Shown here in pieces: positions 1 through 7,808 of a stretch of DNA of 41,140 nucleotides. This stretch comes from an uncultured Faecalibacterium sp. GTDB lineage: Bacteria; Bacillota; Clostridia; Oscillospirales; Ruminococcaceae. Where the stretch lies: positions 1 through 41,140 of the forward strand of contig CAKTFD010000004.1 in NCBI GenBank assembly GCA_934553285.1. Reading direction: 5' to 3'. A model generated the notes under the pieces. The model was given only the letters and a program-made list of their open reading frames with translations. It was not told where the DNA came from and ran no database searches. A program made the translations under genes and the position numbers. Positions within the stretch are counted from its first letter, which is position 1; each line of letters starts with the position of its first letter.

Positions 1-1
1 C

Positions 2-37
2 AGCCGTATGGCAAAGCGTGCTAACAAGAACGCTTGA
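2..37 (+). CDS. C-terminal end of an upstream gene (partial)
   Basis: Frame 2 reads a short basic tail ending in KRANKNA and a TGA just before a clear terminator. Its codons (CGT, GCT, AAC, AAG) look like those of a well-expressed gene. Frame 3 also stays open to a TGA at 48-50, so the reading frame is not certain. Too little is present to name a product. Confidence 0.35.
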   Translation, partial: SRMAKRANKNA

Positions 38-60
38 TCGCGCAGTTTGATTGACGAACA

Positions 61-103
61 AAACCTCTGTACCGGGTCTCCGGCACAGGGGTTTTTGTTT
101 TTT
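61..103 (+). terminator. Rho-independent terminator, probably bidirectional
   Basis: A 12-bp stem (64-75 with 80-91, one A/C mismatch and one wobble) with loop GTCT is followed by a T-rich tract. It ends the gene entering from the left. In the other direction the stem is followed by TTTTGTT, so it can also end the minus-strand gene at 112-366. Confidence 0.85.
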
Positions 104-111
104 ATCCGCCA

Positions 112-366
112 TTACGCCCCGCACAGGGCGGCAAGGCTTTGCCGCCGCACCGGCTCCAGGGGCTGCTCCGGCGGCAGGGGCTGCGGCAAAGCCGCCTGCA
201 GCCCCCACACCGCCCAGGCTGCGGGCACCACAAAGGCCAGCGCCAGCCCGGGGCACACCAGCGCCGGTTCCTGCCGCCACGGGCTGCCGGGCGGGAACAC
301 CAGCGCCGTGCACAGGCACAGCGCAGCCCACAGCTCCCACAGCGCGGTCTGTCCGCTGCGTTTCAT
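112..366 (-). CDS. Small hypothetical membrane protein
   Basis: An 84-residue protein of unknown function. I place the start at the ATG at 366 because GGAGG lies 8 bases upstream; a GTG nine bases further upstream lacks such a site. Two hydrophobic stretches (about residues 9-27 and 37-60) suggest a small membrane protein, followed by a Pro/Gln/Glu/Arg tail. It lies 93 bases downstream of spoVAE on the same strand and is probably cotranscribed with the spoVA genes. I recognise no family; the strong ribosome site is the main reason to accept it. Confidence 0.55.
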   Translation of the reverse strand: MKRSGQTALWELWAALCLCTALVFPPGSPWRQEPALVCPGLALAFVVPAAWAVWGLQAALPQPLPPEQPLEPVRRQSLAALCGA

Positions 367-459
367 CCGCCTCACCTCCGTTTTGGCCCAGTTTACCAGC
401 CGCCGGGCGCAAAATATGGCGGAACAGCGAGGACAAATCGCATACGCTTTCTATATTTT

Positions 460-816
460 TCAGTTCTGATCGTGGCTTTTGCCCAGCAAGGAGCACACCA
501 CGCCGCAGACAAGGCTTGCCGTGATGCCGGCTGCCGCGGCGGTCAGCCCGCCGGTCAGGATGCCGATGGCACCTTTTTCTGCCAGGGCGGTGCGCACCCC
601 TTTTGCCAGCAGATGCCCGAACCCCAGCAGCGGCACGGTGGCACCCGCACCGGCAAACTCTGCCAGCGGCGCATACAGCCCCACGGCAGAAAGCACCACC
701 CCCGCCACCACATAGCCGGTAAGGATGCGTGCGGGGGTCAGCTTTGTCAGGTCGATGAGCAGCTGCCCCACCGTGCAGATGGCACCGCCCACCACGAACG
801 CCCACAGATACTCCAT
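460..816 (-). CDS. spoVAE: Stage V sporulation protein AE (SpoVAE)
   Basis: A 118-residue integral membrane protein, the usual size for SpoVAE. It starts MEYLWAFVVGGAICTVGQLLID and has about four hydrophobic segments with glycine-rich turns (GFGHLLAKGV, GILTGGLTAAAAGI). With SpoVAC it belongs to the inner-membrane channel that moves Ca-dipicolinate into the forespore and releases it at germination. The gene starts one base after the spoVAD stop codon, so the two are translationally coupled. Only the AC, AD and AE members are present here, a minimal set seen in many Clostridia. Confidence 0.93.
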   Translation of the reverse strand: MEYLWAFVVGGAICTVGQLLIDLTKLTPARILTGYVVAGVVLSAVGLYAPLAEFAGAGATVPLLGFGHLLAKGVRTALAEKGAIGILTGGLTAAAAGITASLVCGVVCSLLGKSHDQN

Positions 817-817
817 C

Positions 818-1834
818 TCAGTTCTCCTTTTCCGGCGCGGTCAGCTCCACCAGATGCGCCACCGCCGGGATGCTCTCCTTCTGCAAAAAAGTGGTCTGGC
901 TCATCAGGGCACCTGTGGCGATAAACAGCACCCGCCTGCTGCTGCGGCGCAGCAGCTTTGGCAGGATGTGCCCGCAGAGCACGGCGGCGCAGCAGCCCGG
1001 GCCGGAACCGCCGCTTTTCACCTGCTGTTCCCCGGCATCGAACAGCAGGCAGCCGCAGTCTGCGTGGTTGCGGAGCAGCAGCCCTTCCGCCGCCAGCAGC
1101 TCCCGCAGCATCTGGCTGCCCACCAGCCCCAGATCTCCGGTGTAGATGCCGTCCACATCCTGCAGCTCGGTGCGGGTATCCGCCAGATACTGCAGCAGGG
1201 TGGCAGCAGCAGCCGGTGCCATAGCCGCGCCCATGTTGTTGATATCCTTTATCTGATAATCCTGCACCCGGCCAAAGGTGGCAGCGGCAATGCCCACCCC
1301 CTGCCCGGCCGGGCGCACCAGGCAGCAGCCCGCAGCGGTGGCCGTCCACTGCGCTGTGGGGGTGCGCACCGCGCCGTAGCTCAGCGGCGTGCGGAACTGC
1401 CGCTCTGCCGCGCAGAAATGGCTGGAGGTCATGGCCAGCAGGTTCTGCGCGGCACCGCTGCTGCACAGGGCGGCGGCCAGCCCCAGCGCCTCTGCCATGG
1501 TGCTGCAGGCCCCGAACAGCCCCGCAAAGGGCGCGCCCAGCTCCCGCATTGCGTAGCCGGAGGCCGTACACTGCGCCTGCAGATCCCCCGCCAGCACAAG
1601 GTCCACCTGCTCCGCCGGCAGGGCCGCTTTTTGCAGGCAGAGCCGCGCCGCCCGCAGCTGCAGGGATCTTTCCGCCGCTTCCCAGCCGCTCTGCCCGAAC
1701 CGGTTGTCGGTGCTCAGTGCATCAAAGCCCGCAGCCAGCGGGCCTTCGCTCTCCTTTTTGCCGCCCACAGCCGCCTGCGCGGCGATCACCGGCGGGGTAT
1801 GGAACAGCAGGGTGTCGCCGCGGCGCTCGGTCAT
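818..1834 (-). CDS. spoVAD: Stage V sporulation protein AD (SpoVAD)
   Basis: A 338-residue soluble thiolase-fold protein. In characterised sporeformers SpoVAD binds dipicolinic acid and takes part in its uptake. Recognisable features are the N-terminal LLFHTPPVIAAQAAVGG, the GACSTMAEAL segment where thiolases carry their active-site Cys, and the C-terminal GALMSQTTFLQKESIPAVAHLVEL. The open frame continues far upstream, but the ATG at 1834 follows an AAAGGGG site and gives the family length. It lies 88 bases downstream of spoVAC and touches spoVAE. Confidence 0.93.
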   Translation of the reverse strand: MTERRGDTLLFHTPPVIAAQAAVGGKKESEGPLAAGFDALSTDNRFGQSGWEAAERSLQLRAARLCLQKAALPAEQVDLVLAGDLQAQCTASGYAMRELGAPFAGLFGACSTMAEALGLAAALCSSGAAQNLLAMTSSHFCAAERQFRTPLSYGAVRTPTAQWTATAAGCCLVRPAGQGVGIAAATFGRVQDYQIKDINNMGAAMAPAAAATLLQYLADTRTELQDVDGIYTGDLGLVGSQMLRELLAAEGLLLRNHADCGCLLFDAGEQQVKSGGSGPGCCAAVLCGHILPKLLRRSSRRVLFIATGALMSQTTFLQKESIPAVAHLVELTAPEKEN

Positions 1835-1922
1835 AAAAAATTTCCCCTTTCCTGCAAAAAATGCTCCGGAACGTGTTATACTGTTTATGCGGCCCTGCAA
1901 TATCCCGCAGGGCTGGCCCGTA

Positions 1923-2381
1923 TTATAAAATAGAAACGCCCAGCTGCCCCAGCAGCCACAGCCCTGCACCGTACACCACCGCCGCCAGCGTGCCGTACAC
2001 GATGACCGGCCCGGCAATGAGGAACATCTTTGCCCCGGTGCCCGGCACCCGGCCCTCGGTCTGGAACTCAATGGCCGCGCTGACCACCGCGTTGGCAAAG
2101 CCGGTGATGGGCACCAGCGACCCCGCCCCGGCCTTTGCGGCCAGCTTCTGGTACCAACCCAGGGTGGTAAGCACTGCCGAGAGGGCGATCAGGGTGCAGC
2201 TGGTCAGGGTGCCTGCCAGGTCGGCATCGGCCCCCTGCTGCAAAAACCGCTGGCGCAGCACCTCGCCCAGCAGGCAGATGCCGCCGCCCACACAAAATGC
2301 CCACAGGCAGTCTGCCAGCAGCGGCGAATGCGGCCCCGCTTTCTGCACCCGGCGTGCGTATTCCTGCGCTGTCATCTTCAT
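1923..2381 (-). CDS. spoVAC: Stage V sporulation protein AC (SpoVAC)
   Basis: A 152-residue membrane protein and first gene of the cluster. The start MKMTAQEYARRVQKAGPHSP and the segment FCVGGGICLLGEVLRQ are typical of SpoVAC; about four transmembrane helices follow, including GSLVPITGFANAVVSAAIEF. SpoVAC forms the mechanosensitive dipicolinate channel in Bacillus. The ATG at 2381 is preferred because AAAGGGG sits nine bases before it; a second ATG two codons later is possible. The promoter should lie in the 79 bases shared with the divergent carboxypeptidase gene, but I see no convincing sporulation-sigma consensus there. Confidence 0.93.
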   Translation of the reverse strand: MKMTAQEYARRVQKAGPHSPLLADCLWAFCVGGGICLLGEVLRQRFLQQGADADLAGTLTSCTLIALSAVLTTLGWYQKLAAKAGAGSLVPITGFANAVVSAAIEFQTEGRVPGTGAKMFLIAGPVIVYGTLAAVVYGAGLWLLGQLGVSIL

Positions 2382-2460
2382 CTTTCCGCGCCCCTTTCGG
2401 GGTATAGTCTGCCCCGGGCAGCGGGCGCTTATCCTCTTTTTCTGAAAGGAGGTCCTGTTC

Positions 2461-3345
2461 ATGCGTTTTTCCGTTTCTTCCTCTGCCGCACAGCACCATA
2501 AACACCACCATGCCCGCCGTCTGCTCTGCCTGACGGCGCTGGCCTGCTTTGTGGCGGGCGGCACCGCCTTTGCCTGCACCCGCAAGGCTGCAGCGTCTGA
2601 GCTGCCCCTGCCTGCCGAGAGCCTTGTCCAGGCCGCAGACCTCCAGCCCGCCGCGCCGGTGCAGCCCCCCGCCGACAGTGCAGCCGAGAACACCGCACCG
2701 GCACCCCTGCTCACCGCCGCCCAGGCGCAGGCAATGCTGGACGACCCCCGTATGATCCTTGTGAGCCGCGCCCACAAGATGCCGGAGGACTACGCCATCG
2801 AAACCAAGGAATGCGGTTCCGCCACCGCCATCAACAAAACATTGCAGACCGAGGCCGCCGATGCTTTTCTCTCCATGCAGGCCGCTGCCGCCAAAGACGG
2901 GGTGGATGTGCGGATGCAGAGCGGCTACCGCAGCGCAGCCTACCAGAAAAACCTGTACGACAAAAAGACCCGGTACTACCGCGATAAGGGCCTGAGCGAG
3001 GCCGCCGCCCGGGAAAAGGCCGCCACCATCGTAAACCCGCCGGGCTGCTCAGAGCACAACTGCGGCCTTGCTGCAGACCTGAACAGCCCGGAGCACACCA
3101 CGCTGGACACCGGTTTTGCCAACACCGCCGCCTTCCGCTGGCTGTGCGAAAACGCAGCGCAGTACGGTTTTATCCTGCGCTACCCCAAGGAGGCCGAAGC
3201 CGTGACCGGCATCACCTACGAGCCGTGGCACTGGCGGTATGTGGGCGCAGAGAATGCCGCCCTGCTCAAGCAGAGCGGCCTGTGCCTGGAGGATGCTGTG
3301 GCGCTTTTGCAGCGCATTGCCGCCGGGGAGAGCACAGCCGGTTAA
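2461..3345 (+). CDS. VanY-type D-alanyl-D-alanine carboxypeptidase (M15B)
   Basis: A 294-residue exported zinc peptidase predicted to trim the terminal D-Ala of peptidoglycan stem peptides. Residues 1-39 hold a His-rich N-terminus and a hydrophobic segment (signal peptide or anchor; TAFAC is only a weak lipobox). A Pro/Ala-rich linker runs to about 85. The M15B domain contains QSGYRS (153-158), SEHNCGLAADL with metal ligands His199 and Asp206, and EPWHWRYVG with catalytic Glu254 and metal ligand His257, all intact. Start chosen from AAAGGAGG upstream. It is transcribed divergently from spoVAC. Confidence 0.92.
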   Translation: MRFSVSSSAAQHHKHHHARRLLCLTALACFVAGGTAFACTRKAAASELPLPAESLVQAADLQPAAPVQPPADSAAENTAPAPLLTAAQAQAMLDDPRMILVSRAHKMPEDYAIETKECGSATAINKTLQTEAADAFLSMQAAAAKDGVDVRMQSGYRSAAYQKNLYDKKTRYYRDKGLSEAAAREKAATIVNPPGCSEHNCGLAADLNSPEHTTLDTGFANTAAFRWLCENAAQYGFILRYPKEAEAVTGITYEPWHWRYVGAENAALLKQSGLCLEDAVALLQRIAAGESTAG

Positions 3346-3383
3346 GTTTGCATGAAAACTGCCGGAAAACCCTGTGGTGTGCG

Positions 3384-3412
3384 TTGCATTTTACCCGCCG
3401 ATATGGTAAGAT
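3384..3412 (+). promoter_or_regulatory. Sigma-A type promoter for the DUF4358 gene
   Basis: TTGCAT (3384-3389), a 17-base spacer and TAAGAT (3407-3412) lie 75 bases before the DUF4358 start in a 141-base intergenic region. The spacing is ideal, the hexamers moderate. Confidence 0.55.
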
Positions 3413-3486
3413 ATCTACAGTCTGCCCGGGTGCGCGATGCGACCCGCTGCCCTGACGAACGAATTTAACAAAAGAAGGAATATTTT

Positions 3487-4056
3487 ATGATAAACCGCAC
3501 AAAAATCTCTGTGATCGTTGCAAGTGCCGTGCTGGCCGCTGCCCTGACCGGCTGCGGCGGCAGCGCTTCTTCCGCGCCGTCCTCCGTGTCCGGCGCTGCG
3601 GCCTCTGCACCGGCTTCCAGCGCGGCCTCTGCACCGGCGGATACCACGGAAAACGGCACTGCTGACCTGGATGCTGCCGTGGACAGCCTGCTGGCTGCAA
3701 ACCCCATCTCCAACCAGTTCGAGATCGCCGCCATGAACATCGAGTACGACTTTGGCCTGCAGGCAGCGGATGTTGCCAGCTACAAGGGCGTAAAGAGCAA
3801 CGATAACGGCGATGCAGGCCTGGTGCTGGTGGTGGAAGCTGCCTCCGGCAAGGCCCAGGACATCGTTACCGCACTGGAGAACTATAAGCAGGATCAGGTG
3901 GCTTTCTACGGCAACTACGCCGAGTTTGCGCAGGCGCAGAGCAACGTGGAAAACGCTATCATCTCCTCCAAGGGCGACCGGGTGGTCATGGTGATCGCCT
4001 CCAACGCCTGCTCCGCTAACCTGAGCAGTGCTGTGGACAGCGCCCTGAACAGTTAA
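3487..4056 (+). CDS. DUF4358 lipoprotein
   Basis: A 189-residue secreted lipoprotein of the DUF4358 type. The signal peptide ends in a lipobox (LTGC, Cys about residue 21), followed by a Ser/Ala-rich linker to about 55. The globular part contains NPISNQFEIAAMNIEYDFGL and the recurring NVENAIISSKGDRVVMVIAS strand. Members of this family often occur next to MBOAT and DHHW genes, as here, which suggests a shared envelope role; its biochemical function is unknown. It has its own promoter and terminator, so it may be transcribed apart from the acyltransferase pair. AAGAAGG precedes the ATG. Confidence 0.85.
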   Translation: MINRTKISVIVASAVLAAALTGCGGSASSAPSSVSGAAASAPASSAASAPADTTENGTADLDAAVDSLLAANPISNQFEIAAMNIEYDFGLQAADVASYKGVKSNDNGDAGLVLVVEAASGKAQDIVTALENYKQDQVAFYGNYAEFAQAQSNVENAIISSKGDRVVMVIASNACSANLSSAVDSALNS

Positions 4057-4070
4057 ATCAGACCCTGTGA

Positions 4071-4100
4071 GCCGATGCCATCTGCGGCATCGGCTTTTTT
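4071..4100 (+). terminator. Rho-independent terminator after the DUF4358 gene
   Basis: GCCGATGCC (4071-4079) pairs perfectly with GGCATCGGC (4086-4094) around a six-base loop, followed by six T. It lies 14 bases past the stop codon. Confidence 0.93.
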
Positions 4101-4177
4101 CAGCAGCAGGCCCTCCCGCACCCGGGATGGTAAAATCGTTATTGCCTGCAAAACTTGTAAAAAAGGAGGCTGACCCC

Positions 4178-5596
4178 TTGGTTTTCAGCACCATCATCTT
4201 CCTGTTCCGCTTTTTGCCCATCACGCTGGCGCTGTACTATCTGGCACCCGCAAAGCTCAAAAACACTGTGCTGTTCCTGTGCAGCCTGGTGTTCTACTGC
4301 TGGGGCGAGGTACGCTTTTTCCCGGTCATGGTGGCCCTGATCCTGATCAACTACCTCAGCGGCCTTGCCATCGAGCACTTTGACGCAAGACCCGCCCTGC
4401 GCAGGCTCTTTTTGCTGTTTGCGCTCTGCGGCAGCCTGGGGATGCTGTTCTACTTCAAATACGCAAACTTTGTGCTGCGCAGCGTCAACGCCCTGCTGGG
4501 CACCGGCTTTGCGGAGATACAGGGCATCGGCACCCTGCCGCTGGGCATCAGTTTTTACACCTTCCAGACCCTGTCCTACTCCATCGATGTCTACCGCCGG
4601 GATGTAAAAGCCGAGCGCAACATCATCGATTTTGGCGCTTACGTGGTCATGTTCCCGCAGCTGATCGCCGGGCCTATCGTCAAATACCGGGATGTCTCCA
4701 ACCAGCTGCATGTCTACCAGCACCGCTACAGCCTAAAGCAAATCGAAGAAGGCATGACCCTGTTCACCTTCGGTCTGGCCAAAAAGGTGCTGCTGGCGGA
4801 CGCCGTAGGGGCGCTGTGGACCGATATCATCGGGGTGGCCGACAGCCCTTCCACCACCTTTGTGGGGCTGGCCAACGCCTCTACCCCGCTGGTGTGGCTG
4901 GGCATCCTGGCCTACAGCCTGCAGCTGTACTTCGATTTTTCCGGCTACTCCCTTATGGGCATCGGCATGGGCAAGATGCTGGGGTTTGATTTCCCCGCAA
5001 ACTTCAACTACCCCTATATCTCCGCCTCCATCACCGAGTTCTGGCGGCGCTGGCACATGACCCTGTCCGGCTGGTTCCGGGAGTATGTGTATATCCCGCT
5101 GGGCGGCAACCGCAAGGGGCTGCGGCGGCAGATCCTGAACCTGTTCATCGTGGAGCTGCTTACCGGCATCTGGCACGGTGCAAACTGGAACTTTATCTGC
5201 TGGGGCCTGTACTACTTTGTGCTGCTGGCGGTAGAAAAACTGTTTTTGCTCCCCTACCTGCAAAAAGGCCGGGTGTGGCCGCACTTATACACCCTCTTCC
5301 TCGTGGTGGTGGGCTGGGCGATGTTCGTGGGCAACGATGCCGGGGTGTCCTTCGGGCTGCTGTTCCACAAGCTGTTCGTCCCCTCCGGCGGTGTGTCGGC
5401 GCTGTATTTCCTGCGCAATTACGGCGTACTGCTAGCAGTGAGCGCGGTGTGCTGCACCCCGCTGATCGAAAAGCTGTGGGACCTGCTGCGCAAAAACGTG
5501 GTCACCCGCTGCGCCGCCATCCTGACGCTGCTGGTAGTCTCCACTGCCTATGTGGTGGGCAGCACCAACAGCCCGTTCCTGTACTTCAACTTTTAA
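4178..5596 (+). CDS. MBOAT family O-acyltransferase (AlgI/DltB-like)
   Basis: A 472-residue polytopic membrane O-acyltransferase, probably moving acyl groups across the membrane to a cell-surface glycan. Family marks: the start VFSTIIFLFRFLPITLALYYLAP, PQLIAGPIVKY, the FWRRWHMTLSGWFREYVYIPLGG block, and the catalytic-His segment TGIWHGANWNFICWG. I choose a TTG start at 4178 because GGAGG sits eight bases upstream and it reproduces the family N-terminus. The open frame goes further upstream but would run through the previous terminator. The DHHW gene follows after 12 bases, an AlgI/AlgJ-like pair. Confidence 0.93.
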   Translation: MVFSTIIFLFRFLPITLALYYLAPAKLKNTVLFLCSLVFYCWGEVRFFPVMVALILINYLSGLAIEHFDARPALRRLFLLFALCGSLGMLFYFKYANFVLRSVNALLGTGFAEIQGIGTLPLGISFYTFQTLSYSIDVYRRDVKAERNIIDFGAYVVMFPQLIAGPIVKYRDVSNQLHVYQHRYSLKQIEEGMTLFTFGLAKKVLLADAVGALWTDIIGVADSPSTTFVGLANASTPLVWLGILAYSLQLYFDFSGYSLMGIGMGKMLGFDFPANFNYPYISASITEFWRRWHMTLSGWFREYVYIPLGGNRKGLRRQILNLFIVELLTGIWHGANWNFICWGLYYFVLLAVEKLFLLPYLQKGRVWPHLYTLFLVVVGWAMFVGNDAGVSFGLLFHKLFVPSGGVSALYFLRNYGVLLAVSAVCCTPLIEKLWDLLRKNVVTRCAAILTLLVVSTAYVVGSTNSPFLYFNF

Positions 5597-5608
5597 GGAG
5601 GCGAGAAG

Positions 5609-6781
5609 ATGTCCAAACATGATAAAAAGACCGCCTCGCTCCTGCACTACCCGGTGCTGGTAGTGTTCAGCCTGTTTTTTATAGGGCTGTTTGCGCTGGA
5701 CATGCTCACCCCGGATCGCAGCTACAGCGAGCTGGAGAACACCACCCTGAGCCAGCGTCCGGCGCTGACCCAGTTTACCGCCAAGGGGCTGAACAGCTAT
5801 TTTACTGCCTACACGAAATACGTCAAGGACCAGGTAGCGGGCCGCGACCAGTGGATCAGCCTGCAGAGCGTGGTGGAGACCACCCTGCTGCAAAAGCAGC
5901 AGAGCGGCGGCATCCTGCTGGGCAGGGAGCACATGATGTTCCCCCGCACCTTCGGGCTGCTTTCCAGCGAGGAGCGCACCCTGCCCAAGAACACCAACGC
6001 GCTCACCGCCCTGTGCCAGCGCTACCCGGGCAAGGTGAATGTTCTGCTGGCGCCGGCCGCCTCGGATATCTACAAGGAGAACGTGCCCGCAAACGCCCCC
6101 CTGCTGGACGAGGACAGTTATCTGGACCAGCTCTCTGCAGCGGTGCAGGCCGCCGGCGGGCGGTTCGTGGATGTACGCCAGACCCTTGCTGACCACAAGA
6201 GCGAGTATATCTACTACCGCACTGACCACCACTGGACCAGCCTGGGCGCGTACTACGCCTACAGCCAGCTGTGCACAGCGCTGGGCCTTACCCCCTTTGA
6301 CACTGCCGCCCACACCGCGCTGACCGCCGATGGCTTTTACGGCACCCACTACGCCAAGGCGCGCACCTGGAACGCCGTGCCGGATGTCATCACCTATTAC
6401 GACCTTGCCGCCCCGCTGACCATCTGGAACGTGACGGCGGCAGGCCAGCCCACCGAGGGGCAGACCACCGGCCTGTACGACACGGAAAAACTTGCCGTCT
6501 ACGACAAGTACGCCATGTTCCTGCACGGCAACAACGGCCTGAGCCGGGTGCAGGGTGAAGGCAGCGGCCGCATCCTTGTGATCAAGGACAGCTACGCCAA
6601 CTGTTTTGTGCCCTACCTGACCGCCAACTATGCGGATATCGACATCGTGGACTTCCGCAATTACAACTACGGCCTGGACCAGCTGATCGCAGATAACGGT
6701 TACGACCAGATCCTGGTGCTGTACAGCTTTGACAGCTTCAAGAGCGACCCCTACCTCTACCGCGCCGGGGTAACAGGCTAA
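5609..6781 (+). CDS. DHHW family protein (AlgJ/AlgX-like partner of MBOAT)
   Basis: A 390-residue protein with one N-terminal transmembrane segment (about 13-32) and an extracytoplasmic SGNH-hydrolase-like domain. Marks of the family: SYSELENTTLSQRPALT (39-54), the motif TDHHW (205-209) and the C-terminal IKDSYANCFVPYL block. By analogy with AlgJ/AlgX it would accept the acyl group handled by the MBOAT protein and place it on a polysaccharide; the real substrate is unknown. AAGGAGG precedes the ATG, and the gene is coupled to the MBOAT gene. I see no terminator before the AT-rich region that follows. Confidence 0.9.
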   Translation: MSKHDKKTASLLHYPVLVVFSLFFIGLFALDMLTPDRSYSELENTTLSQRPALTQFTAKGLNSYFTAYTKYVKDQVAGRDQWISLQSVVETTLLQKQQSGGILLGREHMMFPRTFGLLSSEERTLPKNTNALTALCQRYPGKVNVLLAPAASDIYKENVPANAPLLDEDSYLDQLSAAVQAAGGRFVDVRQTLADHKSEYIYYRTDHHWTSLGAYYAYSQLCTALGLTPFDTAAHTALTADGFYGTHYAKARTWNAVPDVITYYDLAAPLTIWNVTAAGQPTEGQTTGLYDTEKLAVYDKYAMFLHGNNGLSRVQGEGSGRILVIKDSYANCFVPYLTANYADIDIVDFRNYNYGLDQLIADNGYDQILVLYSFDSFKSDPYLYRAGVTG

Positions 6782-6878
6782 ACAGCCAAAATCCTAAATT
6801 ATTGCAGTCTATTTTCACAAATTTACAGCCGCAATTTCATGCGTCTCGCCAGTTTTTGAACAGATGTGCTAAAAGCCC

Positions 6879-6907
6879 TTGATAAAATCCAACGGTTGTT
6901 GTAGAAT
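6879..6907 (+). promoter_or_regulatory. Strong sigma-A promoter for the double-glycine peptide unit
   Basis: TTGATA (6879-6884), exactly 17 bases, then TAGAAT (6902-6907). It lies in an AT-rich stretch that contrasts with the GC-rich surroundings and predicts an untranslated leader of about 90 bases before the first peptide gene. Confidence 0.8.
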
Positions 6908-6911
6908 GGCC

Positions 6912-6950
6912 ATATAGAGGACAATGCTCTACGGCGTTTGGATATAGAGG
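6912..6950 (+). repeat. Direct repeat ATATAGAGG in the peptide-operon leader
   Basis: ATATAGAGG occurs at 6912-6920 and again at 6942-6950, 30 bases apart (about three DNA turns), just after the -10 box. The first copy also forms a small inverted repeat (TAGAG...CTCTA, 6915-6931). This could be a regulator site or a leader RNA element; no regulator is identified. Confidence 0.45.
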
Positions 6951-7004
6951 CCGAGGGATCAGGATGCAATGCGGCATTCCCCCCATAAAAAAGGAGTATT
7001 GAGG

Positions 7005-7355
7005 ATGAAAAAGATCAATTATCCCGCAGATTATGCGGTACTTTCCAATAACGAAATGACCTACACCGAGGGCGGCTCCGTAAGCGATGCCGCCAACGCT
7101 GTTACTACTGCCGCTACTGTTGTGGGTGCCGTGGTGCTGGCTTCCAGCTATATCTGGGGCATCGGGCAGGCACGCACCTGGCTGCAGCAGGAGGGCAATA
7201 AGGATGGTAATTTCTTTACCGTGCTGGGCCGCGCTACCGATGCCATCGTGGCAGACATGAGCAAGTCCGCCAGCAACTTTGTACGGGATGCCGTTTCCAC
7301 CACCATGGTGGTAGCCCTGGCTCCCTTGAGCGCCGTTCTGCTGATCGTGCGCTGA
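7005..7355 (+). CDS. Double-glycine leader peptide 1 (bacteriocin-like)
   Basis: A 116-residue precursor. Residues 1-24 form a leader ending in EMTYTEGG, matching the double-glycine signals cut by peptidase-containing ABC transporters. The predicted 92-residue product has a Ser/Ala/Val-rich hydrophobic helix (about 32-52), a polar centre and a second hydrophobic C-terminal helix (98-115). ADMSKSASNFVRD (83-95) is shared with the second peptide. Start set at 7005 by AAGGAG eight bases upstream; the open frame extends 12 codons further without support. Function is inferred only from the leader and composition: a secreted antimicrobial or signalling peptide. No transporter or immunity gene is evident nearby. 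Confidence 0.85.
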   Translation: MKKINYPADYAVLSNNEMTYTEGGSVSDAANAVTTAATVVGAVVLASSYIWGIGQARTWLQQEGNKDGNFFTVLGRATDAIVADMSKSASNFVRDAVSTTMVVALAPLSAVLLIVR

Positions 7356-7371
7356 ACCATTTCTTTTTGCA

Positions 7372-7399
7372 AAAACGGTGCGCTTGGATGCACCGTTTT
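7372..7399 (+). promoter_or_regulatory. Intercistronic hairpin between the two peptide genes
   Basis: AAAACGGTGC (7372-7381) pairs perfectly with GCACCGTTTT (7390-7399) around an eight-base loop. The T residues belong to the stem and no long T run follows, so it is more likely a partial terminator, or an RNA processing or stability element that sets the ratio of the two peptides, than a full stop. Confidence 0.65.
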
Positions 7400-7428
7400 G
7401 GATAGCTTTGTTTCAAAGGAGTGTTATT

Positions 7429-7758
7429 ATGGAAAAAATGATGATGCCCGCGTACTACAATGTACTGTCCACCGAGGAAATGACCTACACCGAAGGCGGC
7501 GCTAACGCTACTACCAGCGAGGCACTGCTGTGCTGGCTGATCCCCCCGTATGGCTGGATCAAGGGTCTGACCGCTGTCCGCAACTACCGCAGAGCACATC
7601 CGAGTGACTGGATGGAGACTGGCCTGGACGCCCTGACCGCCGATATGGAGAAGAGCGCAGCCAATGCTATCCGTGACATCGCATGCACTGCTTACATGAT
7701 CAGCACCAGCGCTACCGGTGTCGGCCTGATCATCAACGCAGCGGTCATCCTGCTCTGA
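7429..7758 (+). CDS. Double-glycine leader peptide 2 (bacteriocin-like)
   Basis: A 109-residue precursor, paralogous to the first. The 24-residue leader ends in the identical EMTYTEGG and keeps Tyr, VLS and acidic residues at the same places. The predicted 85-residue product has a hydrophobic N-terminal part with Pro-Pro-Tyr-Gly-Trp (39-43), a basic central stretch (VRNYRRAH), the shared core ADMEKSAANAIRD (71-83) and a hydrophobic C-terminal helix (about 86-109). AAAGGAG precedes the ATG. Two unequal products with a common core suggest a two-component peptide system, as in class IIb bacteriocins; this is an inference. Confidence 0.85.
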   Translation: MEKMMMPAYYNVLSTEEMTYTEGGANATTSEALLCWLIPPYGWIKGLTAVRNYRRAHPSDWMETGLDALTADMEKSAANAIRDIACTAYMISTSATGVGLIINAAVILL

Positions 7759-7808
7759 TGCATCTTCTCTCGTAAGACAACATCTGGAGTAGACCAAAGA
7801 ACAAAGCA

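Noticed and set aside
1840..1922. Sporulation-sigma or sigma-A promoter between spoVAC and spoVAD (GCATA; TTGCAG...TATAAC on the minus strand)
   Set aside because: The spacings (about 22 and 14 bases) do not fit either consensus, so I do not call one.
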